Below, piece after piece: positions 38,555 to 47,605 of a stretch of DNA of 64,000 nucleotides. The position numbers and the translations under genes are program-made. The notes beneath the pieces are model-generated. The model made no database searches, was not told where the DNA came from, and saw only the letters and a list, made by a program, of their open reading frames with translations. This stretch comes from Bradyrhizobium erythrophlei. GTDB taxonomy: Bacteria; Pseudomonadota; Alphaproteobacteria; Rhizobiales; Xanthobacteraceae. Every line of letters starts with the position of its first letter. Position 1 is the first letter of the stretch. The stretch is from assembly GCF_900129425.1 (NCBI RefSeq), contig NZ_LT670817.1, positions 5,704,001-5,768,000 on the forward strand, written 5' to 3'.

Positions 38555-38722
38555 ATGAACAGCACGGTGCTGGATGGAAGCCGCTCCCCACGTAGCGTGC
38601 CGACGAAGCGCACCTACGGTTCATTTTACGCCGTAGTAACGGCGACCAAGGTTGTCCCGCCGAACTGGCGGCTGGTCTTTCAAAATCGCCAATACGCGCT
38701 GTATGAGGTTCTGGCTAAATAA
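38555..38722 (+). pseudogene. C-terminal remnant, possibly of a membrane glycosyltransferase
   Basis: A 55-codon piece has KRTYGSFYAVVTATKVVPPN and ends NRQYALYEVLAK. This resembles the extreme C-terminus of multi-pass glycosyltransferases of the GT39/dolichyl-mannosyltransferase-like kind. No N-terminal part is nearby, so it is a fragment. The family guess is weak. Confidence 0.35.
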
Positions 38723-38862
38723 ACTGAAGCAGCGAGAGCAACGCGACGATTCGGCTGTTTGCGGCCGCACTCGTCTCTATGGCATCGCCAGAGCGCACCT
38801 GTTTTGGGTTGTTCGCGGACAAATTGGGGGGTAGCCTCCGGCACCGTTTTTGGAGTTACGCA

Positions 38863-39606
38863 ATGGTTCAGGATTTGGCGGGTGAGGCTCATTGGGACAA
38901 GCGCGACGGAACTGCGAGGCCGCGCTTGCCGTCGAAACTGAATGCTACCGTTGGAGATATGCTCGCCTTGCTTGATCCATTGTTAGTTCCGGGTAGTCGC
39001 GTTCTTGAGGTCGGATGCGCTCCCGGCAAGTTCCTGTTGTGGTTTGCTCTGGCCAGAGAGGCCAAGGCCTGTGGCGTCGAATACGCAGAGAACAGCCACA
39101 AAAAGACGGTTCAGCTCTTTGCCGACGCGAATGCTACGGCTGACATTCGCAAGGAAGATTTCATGCAGACGACCTTCGAACCTCGTTCCTTCGATCTGGT
39201 TTACAGCTTCGGCGTCATCGAGCACTTCGACGATCCCCGCCCCATGGTGAAAAAGCATTTTGAAATGCTCAAACCCGGCGGCACAGCGATCATAACAGTT
39301 CCTCACTTTGGAGCTGATTCTGGCTATGGCTGGCTTTGCCAACGGATGGACCGGGAGGCCTATGATATCCATAACGCGAACATCATGAGCGAAAACGGGA
39401 TGCTCGCCCTCGCGCCGGAAGGTTCGCGGTCGCGGTCATATCGGTATGGTCGCCTCTCGCCGTGGCCGCTGCCTTGGGGCAAAATCCCTCGCCCGATCGG
39501 ATTGGTGGCCTGTTACGTATTGAACGCTGTCGCTCTATTGCAGCCGTTCGAGATTAAGGCGCTGTGCCCATGGTTGGTTTTAGAAATCAAACGCCCCATT
39601 GATTAA
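38863..39606 (+). CDS. Class I SAM-dependent methyltransferase
   Basis: 247 residues from ATG 38863, with GGAG a few bases upstream. Motif I is VLEVGCAPGKFLLWFALARE. The post-motif region contains FDLVYSFGVIEHFDDPRPMV, followed by LKPGGTAIITVPHFG. This is the Methyltransf_11/25 type common in O-antigen clusters, where members methylate sugar hydroxyls. The target is unknown. It lies between a pseudogene region and the small membrane protein at 39787. Confidence 0.82.
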   Translation: MVQDLAGEAHWDKRDGTARPRLPSKLNATVGDMLALLDPLLVPGSRVLEVGCAPGKFLLWFALAREAKACGVEYAENSHKKTVQLFADANATADIRKEDFMQTTFEPRSFDLVYSFGVIEHFDDPRPMVKKHFEMLKPGGTAIITVPHFGADSGYGWLCQRMDREAYDIHNANIMSENGMLALAPEGSRSRSYRYGRLSPWPLPWGKIPRPIGLVACYVLNAVALLQPFEIKALCPWLVLEIKRPID

Positions 39607-39786
39607 TCACCCAGCGTTTTGGCACCAACTCAAATCACCCAACGTCGCGCCGTGCAGCTGGCGCGACTAAATTCCCACTTCTGGATAGCCGCAGCGACCG
39701 CGTACCCGCGACCCCTGCAGGCGGCCATAGCAGGTGGAACCGCGCCGCAATTTGCTCGGCCAAGCGGTTTCGGATAGTGCTTTCCG

Positions 39787-40218
39787 ATGGACTGGTGGAC
39801 ACCCTCAAAGACGATCAAGCCAGCGCTCATTGCCTTTGCGCTCTATTTTGCCGTGGCGGGGTATCTGAAATATACCTATGTTCCGCAGCCGGACCCATTC
39901 CCGCGCGTTTACATATCCGGGCCGTTTTATAAGCTGGGCGGCTCTTCCTATGCCGCAACGTTTCCGCCCCGGGAAAATACCGGGGCCGCCGATTCCGCTG
40001 ACAACCCGACGCGATCGACATTCCAACTCTACGAAGACGAGAAGCCGATCGGCCCGGCGCACAGCCTCAATGCCGACATCGCAAATTTAGGAGGCGGCCG
40101 ATATTCCCACTGGCAGACGGATAAAGGCCCAGCGCTGAACTTCTCGGCGACCGACAACAGCGATCCAAACAGTAGCGGCAAGCGCTACTCGTATCCAAAG
40201 CCACGGAGGGCCGATTGA
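39787..40218 (+). CDS. Small single-pass membrane protein with a GGGRYSHW domain, unknown
   Basis: 143 residues. One N-terminal transmembrane helix (ALIAFALYFAVAGYLKY) precedes a periplasmic part containing FQLYEDEKPIGPAHSLNADI, GGGRYSHWQ and SDPNSSGKRYS. The same motif string occurs in the decayed gene at 37331-38508, so this is a family with at least two members here. The predicted soluble domain is short and probably beta-rich. It is followed 220 bases later by a polymerase-like gene. I recognise no function. Confidence 0.7.
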   Translation: MDWWTPSKTIKPALIAFALYFAVAGYLKYTYVPQPDPFPRVYISGPFYKLGGSSYAATFPPRENTGAADSADNPTRSTFQLYEDEKPIGPAHSLNADIANLGGGRYSHWQTDKGPALNFSATDNSDPNSSGKRYSYPKPRRAD

Positions 40219-40438
40219 TGCAACCAAGATGGCACGCGCTTGTATTTGGCGCATTGATCTCCCTTGAGCCCGCTGCTACTCTCTAGCGCGCTCGATCTAT
40301 GCGAGCTGCGTTACGGGAGTTGCACCTCGTTCCGATCGGTTTTGACGCAAGCAGATCGTTGGATTTCTATCGACCGAAAGGCTAGGTGGATAGCCCCACC
40401 ACAAAGGATTGTAGAACGAAAGCGCATCGAGGCTTGAG

Positions 40439-41782
40439 ATGGTTTGGAGTGCTTTTATTACCGCCTCACTGGCGGCCTTCGTCTTTTTCTTTTTCACGAA
40501 ACGCCGATTTGATCTCCTCACCGTCGCCTATATCGGCGCAGTGTTTTATTTCTCCCCCCTCGTTTGGGGAAAGGTGCTGCAATCGTCAGACGCTTTCGAC
40601 TCCACAATCCCGCCGCCAGTCTATCTGATCGCGATTGTCTATATTGTTGCACTGGCTGCGGCGGCGTTGTTGCCGCAGCGCGAAACTAAACTGCGGCCGG
40701 GGCGCGGCCTGTCGGAGTGGTATCTGATCCTCGCCGTTGCGGGGCTAGCCGGGTCTCTTGCATCATCAAGGGGCGCAATCATCGATGCCGACAAGGTGAA
40801 GGCGCTGGCGCAAATCGGCTATCTCTTCACCTGTTTTGAGATCGCGGCCAGCCTCGCCTGTGTATCTGCTGCGATCGAGCGACGCTGGTGGATATTAGCT
40901 GGCGGCGTATTGCTGCTGGCGATCGATCTTCTCATTGGCTTCCGGGTCTACGCGGTACTGACTGCGCTCAGCGTGGCGCTGGTGTTGCTGATGCAGAGTG
41001 GGCGTATCAGGCTATTCACAAAAATACCGACCTATGGCGCCGCGGCGGCGGTCCTCATTGTCGGCATGCTGTTCGTTCATACAGCTCGCTTCGCTATCTT
41101 CGATCAAATCGCGATAATTGAGAACGCGCCAAGGGTGGTTCGCACTCAGGACATGCGCAGCGATACCCTGCAATTTGAAAGAGCGGCAGAGGCAGCCATT
41201 GCGCCCATCGGCCCCGGTGAAACGCCGAAGCAGAATGAATCGACAATCTCGAAATGGCTTCAGATGCCGTTCAACATGCTGCAGCGCTCTGAACCAGTCA
41301 TAATTCAGGCCACGCTAGCGGCAACTGTTCAGAGTGGCCTTTCGTGCAGCCCGTCGAACATTCTTAAGTCGCTTTATCTCCTAATCCCACCGGTCATGAT
41401 AAAGCTTGTTCCAAACCCCTTCCCGCCAACCTTCTACGAGGAATATCAGCCGATCTTGTATCCTGGCATTACCTACGGCACTGGCGGCAACATCTGGGCC
41501 GAAATGCTGTGCCGATTTGGTTATGTCGGAGTCGCGATATTCGGCGCGTTGATGATCTTAGCCTTGATCGGCGCTTCAAAGCTTCTGGCCAAAGCTTCCA
41601 CAACAACAATTCCACCGATCGCTTTCGGCGGCTGCATCGTAGCGTTCTACATCAACCGCAATGACCTTCAGGTCACGCTCGTGATGCTGCGGCAAGTGGC
41701 TGGCGTATTTATAATCGCGTGGTTTCTGGCGTGGCTGTCTAGACTCCCCATACGTTCACGGTCGGCGCTGCTGAATAGGTAA
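40439..41782 (+). CDS. Polytopic membrane protein, candidate O-antigen polymerase (Wzy)
   Basis: 447 residues with about eleven hydrophobic segments, for example ITASLAAFVFFFFTKRRFD and LLAIDLLIGFRVYAVLTALS. A large central loop (about 230-340) contains EAAIAPIGPGETPKQNES and YQPILYPGITYGTGGNIWAE. This matches the topology of Wzy polymerases with their variable periplasmic loop. It is not obviously related in sequence to the two other polymerase candidates of this window. Its 3' end overlaps the opposing beta-helix gene by 44 bases. Confidence 0.65.
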   Translation: MVWSAFITASLAAFVFFFFTKRRFDLLTVAYIGAVFYFSPLVWGKVLQSSDAFDSTIPPPVYLIAIVYIVALAAAALLPQRETKLRPGRGLSEWYLILAVAGLAGSLASSRGAIIDADKVKALAQIGYLFTCFEIAASLACVSAAIERRWWILAGGVLLLAIDLLIGFRVYAVLTALSVALVLLMQSGRIRLFTKIPTYGAAAAVLIVGMLFVHTARFAIFDQIAIIENAPRVVRTQDMRSDTLQFERAAEAAIAPIGPGETPKQNESTISKWLQMPFNMLQRSEPVIIQATLAATVQSGLSCSPSNILKSLYLLIPPVMIKLVPNPFPPTFYEEYQPILYPGITYGTGGNIWAEMLCRFGYVGVAIFGALMILALIGASKLLAKASTTTIPPIAFGGCIVAFYINRNDLQVTLVMLRQVAGVFIIAWFLAWLSRLPIRSRSALLNR

Positions 41783-42795
41783 TCCTGATAATGTCTTTCG
41801 GAGCCAACTGGAAAACGCCCGACGTGGCGCCGGAAGGGAAAAAACCGCCCACTGGTGTTTGAATATCGATTGCGCTGACCGTACCCCCGCTTACGGAGAC
41901 CTGCATATTGTCTCCATTCGTGTTTTGGAAAGAAAATGGCGATCCGGAAACAGTTGGACCGAAGCGAGGGCGAGAGTAATAGGCCGCGTTCCCAGCATCG
42001 AAACAGCCCTTGGTGCGGTTATATGTCCCGGAGTCAGTCAGGTTGCCGGCGCCCGTGATATTGAATGTCGTTTCAGCGACGTTATAGGCTGTCGTCGCTG
42101 TAAACACGATGCTGTTGCATTGACCACCAATGATGCGATTGCGCGATGCGGCAGATGGTCCATTGGTTCCGAACGTAAACACCTTCCCGCAAGCAATGCC
42201 GACGAAGTTGTTATCGCTGCCGATGCAGTGGACATCCTGGCCCCGATTAGCCTCGAAATCTGTACCAACGACTATTATTTTGCTTGATCCACCGTCGATA
42301 GTGAGACCCGTGGTGCCGCATCCTTCGACGGTCCCTTCTCGAATTTGCATTCCAAGGCACCGATCTAACCAGATGCCATACGGGACGTCTTCGATAACAG
42401 GACGCAGCGTACAATAACTATTCTGAGTAAGAATAGGATTGCCGCCACCGTCGAGCACTGGCGATCCTAATTTAGTCGCGTAGAGACCATACTGCGGGGC
42501 AACGCCACCTGACCAGCACGGATGACCGCTCGAATCGAGTGTGTTAGATGAACACGAATACCGAATGCGCGAGACAACGCCAAACTCGAGACGCAGGCCC
42601 GCATAGCTGGCGGAACCGCCGCCGCATGTCAAATCCAGATCCGCGTCATGCAGAGATCGAACGACAATGACATTCTGTGCCGCACTATTGCTTTGAACGG
42701 TCAGATTTCCGATCATCTTAAACTGCCTGATGCCAAACTCCGGCAGAGCTGCCAAGCCGTCGAGCACCAACGCGTTACCCGCCCCGCGATGGGCA
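41739..42795 (-). CDS. Right-handed beta-helix protein, N-terminus missing
   Basis: About 350 residues of short, Gly/Asn-rich repeats typical of parallel beta-helix proteins. Examples are QIREGTVEGCGTTGLTIDGG, FEANRGQDVHCIGSDNNFVG and SRNRIIGGQCNSIVF, with a C-terminal VFQLAPKDIIRITYSA. Such folds occur in phage tail spikes, polysaccharide lyases and epimerases. Upstream of about 42795 the open frame runs antisense through a transposase remnant, so the real N-terminus has been lost. No signal peptide is present. Function is undetermined, but an enzyme acting on the local polysaccharide is possible. Confidence 0.6.
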
Positions 42796-43380
42796 AGATC
42801 GGCGGTGCGATCGGCATCAAAGATCACGTCGAGGTTGACGAGACGTGGATTGGATCGGCGGGGCAGCAACCCGTGGTGAGAGCAAGGGCGTTCACCCGGA
42901 TCAATCGCTCGTTATTGCTGCCGTTGAGGTTCGGACGCGCCCAGCTAAGAAGGGCGACAAGCCGATGCGGCGCGCCGGTCGTTATGCCGGCCGATTGCGA
43001 ATGGAAGTGGTGCCGGATCGGACCGCTAAGTCTTTGGTCGGTTTCGTTGAGGCGGCTGTTGCGCCCAGCGCGATGATCGTGACAGACGCGGCCCGAGTTA
43101 CGCGACCCTCTCCAAGCGCGGATTTGAACATCTGCCCGTGGTCGAAGCGGGCAACCCGGAAGTGGCGGAAGAATACCTGCCCATCATTCACCTTATCTTT
43201 TCTAACCTGAAAAGCTGGCTGGCGGCATGCCATCACGGCGTCAGCCCGCAGCATCTTCAAGCCTATCTGAATGAATTCACGTTCCGTTTTAACCGCCGGT
43301 TCTACCCCTTCAACGCATTCCGCTCGCTGCTCGGCATCGGCAATGAAAGCCCGACCTATGACGAGCTTTACTCCGGCTAG
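42795..43380 (+). mobile_element. Decayed IS1595-family (ISXO2-like) transposase
   Basis: The DDE motif start VEVDETWIG at 42828 continues after a frameshift as ATRGESKGVHPDQSLVIAAV, then GRYAGRLRMEVVPDRTAKSL and VEAAVAPSAMIVTD. After another frame break come NPEVAEEYLPIIHLIFSNLK and the family C-terminus FNRRFYPFNAFRSLLG, ending ELYSG. The N-terminal zinc-ribbon part is missing and terminal inverted repeats were not found, so it is an inactive remnant. Confidence 0.8.
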
Positions 43381-43606
43381 TGGGAACATCCTAGAATTAG
43401 CGATCAGGCATTGTATGTTCTACCACACCATCATGGTGGACCCAATTGTATTGCCGGCGATCGCGATTGGATTGGCGTAGTCCGTCGGGATCGAGCCATC
43501 ACGAAAAACAGCCGGCGCCTAGATCCATGCTTGGGATCCGCGTCGAATTCAGGCGGCAACACCCTCGAAGCTGCCGCTGGGCGCTGCGGACCGGTCCAAC
43601 TGCCTG
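43381..43606. other. Gene-free stretch with a small asnB-like fragment
   Basis: No intact gene. It contains the asnB-like fragment at 43533-43571. The remainder shows nothing recognisable and probably records the rearrangement next to the transposase remnant. Confidence 0.45.
43533..43571 (-). pseudogene. Short fragment resembling asnB
   Basis: Read on the minus strand, VLPPEFDADPKHG parallels VLPPEFNADRKQG of the intact asnB (around 44762-44800). The DNA shares GAATTCAGGCGGCA plus flanking matches. It is only about 39 bases, so it is a scar of a former or duplicated asnB. Confidence 0.45.
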
Positions 43607-44416
43607 CTAGGCCCGCTTGAGAAATACGAGCTCGTGGCAACCGGACCCCAACAGCCCAACAGAATCCGGGATGCGGAATGACCGCAACTCGGTAAATCCG
43701 AGCGCGGATATTCTGGAATTAAGCTCGTCGGCCGTTGCGGTTTCGTAAGGGTAGCCTCCGAGCCAGTCGTGCACATCGTGAGAGATATTCATACCGCGTG
43801 TAAGCGGGTCACGAAATACCCTCATGGGATTCCTGCCCCGCACGATCTTTGCCGCCATCATCGCGGCAACGAATAGCTGCCGCAGCACCCACTGCACGGC
43901 GGCCGGTGAATATGCGTAGATGCGCTTTTCAACTTTCCACGCAAAATCGAGGGGCGTTTTTGCGTATATCGCAATCGCCAATTGCCCGCCGGGCTTCACG
44001 AATGTCGTGGCCTTTTCGATAGCGTTCCACATATCTCCGGTGTGATGCAGCACACCCCACGAGTACACGGCGTCGAAGGTGCCCAGGTCACCGGGAGACG
44101 CGTCGAACACGGAGGCAATCCTCGTTTCCCATTTCCCACTGGGGGCATACTTCTCCAAAAGGTCATGCGTCGCGCTAACGGAATTTTCGTCAATGTCGGT
44201 TGCCAGCACCGTCGCCGCGTCGAGCGAAAGTGCGGCCAAAGAGTGCACTCCGGAGCCGCAGCCGATATCCAGAAAGGTCTTTCCCGCAAGACCCTCAGGG
44301 AACAGCTTCCTCAGTCCGGCGACCGCTGAATCAATCCGGGTCTTGTCGACCGTCTTGGCGTAGTCTTGCCAATTCGCTCCGAATTCAAAGTGAGTTCCAC
44401 GTTCCTTAAGGTTCAT
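43607..44416 (-). CDS. Class I SAM-dependent methyltransferase
   Basis: 269 residues. Motif I FLDIGCGSGVHSLAALSLDA, then VLATDIDENSV (acidic ribose-binding end of strand 2), FDAVYSWGVLHHTGDMW and FVKPGGQLAIAIYAKTP. A hydrophobic stretch in the middle (LRQLFVAAMMAAKIVRG) and HDVHDWLGGYPYETATADEL follow. This is the UbiE/Methyltransf_11 type found in polysaccharide clusters. It is the last gene of the leftward group with asnB, 134 bases after the asnB stop. Confidence 0.85.
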   Translation of the reverse strand: MNLKERGTHFEFGANWQDYAKTVDKTRIDSAVAGLRKLFPEGLAGKTFLDIGCGSGVHSLAALSLDAATVLATDIDENSVSATHDLLEKYAPSGKWETRIASVFDASPGDLGTFDAVYSWGVLHHTGDMWNAIEKATTFVKPGGQLAIAIYAKTPLDFAWKVEKRIYAYSPAAVQWVLRQLFVAAMMAAKIVRGRNPMRVFRDPLTRGMNISHDVHDWLGGYPYETATADELNSRISALGFTELRSFRIPDSVGLLGSGCHELVFLKRA

Positions 44417-44550
44417 AGTTTTGACCTACCACACCCTGAAGCGGCAATCCAAGGCCCTTCACATCCGAGGAATTGCTCCGACGCTTGTTTCGGGGATGTT
44501 GCGTCAAGCGCACAGGCGAGCCTGGGAAAGCGCACACCGATGAAAGTCGA

Positions 44551-46398
44551 TCATTTGCTGTAAGCGCGACGCCACAGCTCGAAGACCGTCAACCCAAACA
44601 ACCGTTCGGCGTTGTTCCGGCGCCCACCATGGCCATTGATCAGATCGCTCACGGCGCGCCTGTCGAAGAGACAGCCCGGATCAAGCAATACGTCTGAGAA
44701 AAAGTTCCGCCACGGGCCCGCTTTGAGCCAGGCGGGCAATGGAAGCGAAAAGCCCTGTTTGCGATCCGCATTGAATTCAGGCGGCAGCACCTTCTTGCAC
44801 AAGCGCTTGAGCAGTATCTTGCGCTCGGTCGAGTTGGCCTTCAGCCTGCTCGGTACCTTTCCGAAGGCGAACTCGGCAATTCGAAAGTCCAGAAACGGAG
44901 CCCTCATTTCAAGTGACGCCAGCATGCTGGCGCGGTCGACTTTCACCAGAATGTCTCCCGGCAGATAGTTCTCGAAATCCATTCGCGTGCCACGCTGCAG
45001 CAGGTCCTGCGCTGGCGGAACACGCGCCTTCAGAATGCCTTCAGCCGGCGTCTGCCAATTCGAGCCCATAAGCGCGCGGCGCTCGCTTGCGACAAAATGG
45101 CTGGCAACCAGCGGAAGCTCGGTGTCGAAATCCACGCCGAGCGCTCTGATCCAGTTGCGTCCGCGAAAGCCAGTGGGCAGAACGAAATCGCCAGTTGCGG
45201 CCGCGAGCTTGCGGACCGGCAGCGGAACCCGCTCGAACTGCGATTCCAGCAGAAGCAGCCGTCTGTGCTGTTCATAGCCACCGAACATCTCGTCGGCGGC
45301 ATCCCCGCCCAGGGCGACCGTGCAGTGTTGCCGGACCAGCCGACTGACCAGAAAGGTCGGAACCATTGACGAGTCAAATATCGGCTCGTCGTATTGCCGG
45401 GCAAGAAGGTTCAAAATGTCAGGACTGGCATCGCCAGCCTGTAGTTCGATGTGTTCGGTTCCAAAATGGTTCGCGACAAGCCGCGCAAACGCGGCCTCAT
45501 CATATTTCTCATGGCCCTGAAGCCCAACCGTAAATGTCTTGACGCGCGATGAGGACCGCGCCGCCATCGCCGTCACAAGACTGGAATCGACGCCTCCGCT
45601 GAGCAAGACACCGACAGGCACGTCCGCAATCAGTTGGCGACGTACCGAGTCTGCCAGAAGCGCTTCCAGTTCCTCGACCAACGCCTCGTCGTCGTGGCTA
45701 TCAACACCGGCCGGTTCAGGCATGCTCCAATAGCGCCAGGTTCTCGTCTCCCCGTTTTCGACATCGAACGTAAGCGCGTGCGCGGGCGGCAGCTTCCGGG
45801 CGCCTTGGAGTATGCAAGCTCCGCCTGGGATATAGCCCATCATCAGGAAGCAATCGAGCGCTGTCGGATCCATCGTGCGACTAAAGCCGGGATCGGCCAT
45901 AAGCCCTTTCAATTCGGAGGCGAAGCGTATCTCGTCACCCGTCACCGAATAGAACAGCGGCTTTTCGCCCGCCCTGTCACGGGCGAGGAATAGAAGCTTC
46001 TTTTCGTGGTTGTAGAGCGCGATGGCAAACATGCCGTTGAGATGCGCCAGGCATTCAGTGCCCCATTCCGAGTAGGCCGCGAGAATAACCTCCGTGTCGG
46101 ATTGGGTGACGAACTTATGCCCCCTTGCTTTCAGCAGATCGCGAAGGTCCAGATAGTTATAAATCTCGCCATTGAACACGATGCTGAGGCGGTTGGCTTC
46201 GTGATGCATGGGCTGATGCCCACCCGGCGACAGATCGATGATGGCGAGCCGGCGCTGGGCCAGGCCGACATTTCCATTCGCCGACCACCAGGAACCGCTG
46301 TCGTCGGGACCGCGATGCGCCATCGCCGTGCAGCCGTCGTCGAGCCACTTGCGATTTGTGAGTGGATGCCGCGAAGCAACGCCGATGATTCCGCACAT
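44551..46398 (-). CDS. asnB: Asparagine synthase-like glutamine amidotransferase
   Basis: 615 residues. The N-terminal Cys2 nucleophile (MCGIIGVASRH) and MAHRGPDDSG define the class II glutaminase domain. The synthetase domain begins near 225 with the ATP-pyrophosphatase motif LLSGGVDSSLVTAMAARSS. In O-antigen clusters, homologues (WbpS, for example) amidate hexuronic acids rather than make asparagine. The cluster also encodes UDP-sugar dehydrogenases and a uronate epimerase, which favours that role here. Its start overlaps the upstream glycosyltransferase stop by one base (TGATG). Confidence 0.9.
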   Translation of the reverse strand: MCGIIGVASRHPLTNRKWLDDGCTAMAHRGPDDSGSWWSANGNVGLAQRRLAIIDLSPGGHQPMHHEANRLSIVFNGEIYNYLDLRDLLKARGHKFVTQSDTEVILAAYSEWGTECLAHLNGMFAIALYNHEKKLLFLARDRAGEKPLFYSVTGDEIRFASELKGLMADPGFSRTMDPTALDCFLMMGYIPGGACILQGARKLPPAHALTFDVENGETRTWRYWSMPEPAGVDSHDDEALVEELEALLADSVRRQLIADVPVGVLLSGGVDSSLVTAMAARSSSRVKTFTVGLQGHEKYDEAAFARLVANHFGTEHIELQAGDASPDILNLLARQYDEPIFDSSMVPTFLVSRLVRQHCTVALGGDAADEMFGGYEQHRRLLLLESQFERVPLPVRKLAAATGDFVLPTGFRGRNWIRALGVDFDTELPLVASHFVASERRALMGSNWQTPAEGILKARVPPAQDLLQRGTRMDFENYLPGDILVKVDRASMLASLEMRAPFLDFRIAEFAFGKVPSRLKANSTERKILLKRLCKKVLPPEFNADRKQGFSLPLPAWLKAGPWRNFFSDVLLDPGCLFDRRAVSDLINGHGGRRNNAERLFGLTVFELWRRAYSK

Positions 46399-47558
46399 CA
46401 GTTATTTCTTCCGTTCATTATCACTTCCTGGTAGACGGCATCGTAAGCATCCGCCATCGCGGCGACCGTCATCGATCTAACTCGCTCGGATGCCCGTTTT
46501 GCCCGCTGTCGGGCAGCTTCCCGGTCGCCAACGAGTTGCGCGATCGCGTTCGACAGGGCACCCACATCATCGACCGGCACCAAGAGCGCGGATGAAGCAT
46601 CTGCTATCTCACGATGCGCCGGCGTATCACTGACGATTACCGGGCAGCCACCCGCCATTGCTTCCAGGGCAACGTTGGGGTTTCCTTCAAATCTTCCCAT
46701 ACTGATTAGGCCATCGGCAACCCCGAGCCACCTCCACCAATCTGGTTGATAGCCCAGGAGCGTGACTCGTTCAGATAACGAGGCTGCCTCAATGGCCCTC
46801 TCGAGCGCCGGCCGTTCGCTTCCCGTACCGATTATCAGGACGTGAACGCTTTGGTCGACAGGAAGATTGGCCACGGCCTGAAGAATTACGTCCACGGCCT
46901 TCTCGCGGTCGAGCCGACCGACAACCAAGATCAATGGAGTGGCGTAAGGGTCTTGCACCCCCCGGCGGACGGTTTCGCCAATTAGCTCGAAGTCGAGCGC
47001 ATTATGGATCGTCGCCAGCTTGAGGGACCGGCGTCCATCCTCTTGCCAGTATCTTGCGCCGGCCCGGGAGTTGGCGACAACGGCCGCTGCATATTTTGCA
47101 AGCCAAAGCCGCAACCGGGCGAAGGAGGGCATCTCGCTACGATAGTAGCCGCCTGAGGTTCGCTCTGAAACGATCCAGGGGATATGGCCTGCGAGAGCGC
47201 CCACTCCACCGAGAATGTCCATCTGAGGCAGCCAGGTTTGTACGATGCCGGGCTTAACCGCCGTTATGACCCGCTTTATCGCAACGAACAGCCTTGGATC
47301 GACGCTGCGCACGTTGCCTAATTCATGCAGTTGCACGCCTCGCATCACCTGCAGGTGCACGCCGGTCCGTCGAACGGCCACGTGAACATCATAGCCGCGG
47401 CGCGCCTGCTCCGTGGCCAGCATAGCCAGTTGCCGCTCCGCCCCGCCGCCCTCGAGGGTCGGTATGACATGAAGAACAGTCAAGCATTGTGGTTTGACCA
47501 CGGTGAGGGAGTGCACGATCATTTGCCTAGATAGACTCTCGCTCGACGGGCTGGACAT
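46398..47558 (-). CDS. Family 4 glycosyltransferase
   Basis: 386 residues, GT-B. VLHVIPTLEGGGAERQLAML is the classic acceptor-domain start. The donor domain has LILVVGRLDREKAVDVILQA, VLIIGTGSERPALERAIE and FEGNPNVALEAMAGGCPVIV, with the E-x7-E pair. It probably adds one sugar of the O-unit on the cytoplasmic face. It is coupled to asnB by a one-base overlap and follows the methyltransferase at 47606 by 47 bases. Confidence 0.88.
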   Translation of the reverse strand: MSSPSSESLSRQMIVHSLTVVKPQCLTVLHVIPTLEGGGAERQLAMLATEQARRGYDVHVAVRRTGVHLQVMRGVQLHELGNVRSVDPRLFVAIKRVITAVKPGIVQTWLPQMDILGGVGALAGHIPWIVSERTSGGYYRSEMPSFARLRLWLAKYAAAVVANSRAGARYWQEDGRRSLKLATIHNALDFELIGETVRRGVQDPYATPLILVVGRLDREKAVDVILQAVANLPVDQSVHVLIIGTGSERPALERAIEAASLSERVTLLGYQPDWWRWLGVADGLISMGRFEGNPNVALEAMAGGCPVIVSDTPAHREIADASSALLVPVDDVGALSNAIAQLVGDREAARQRAKRASERVRSMTVAAMADAYDAVYQEVIMNGRNN

Positions 47559-47605
47559 AGCGGCAAAAGAATCTTGCGACCCTCAATGGCAACCGAGGCC
47601 GTGCG

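Noticed and set aside
41118..41303. Other short frames inside the 40439-41782 polymerase gene
   Set aside because: They are alternative frames of an intact membrane-protein gene with no start signals of their own.
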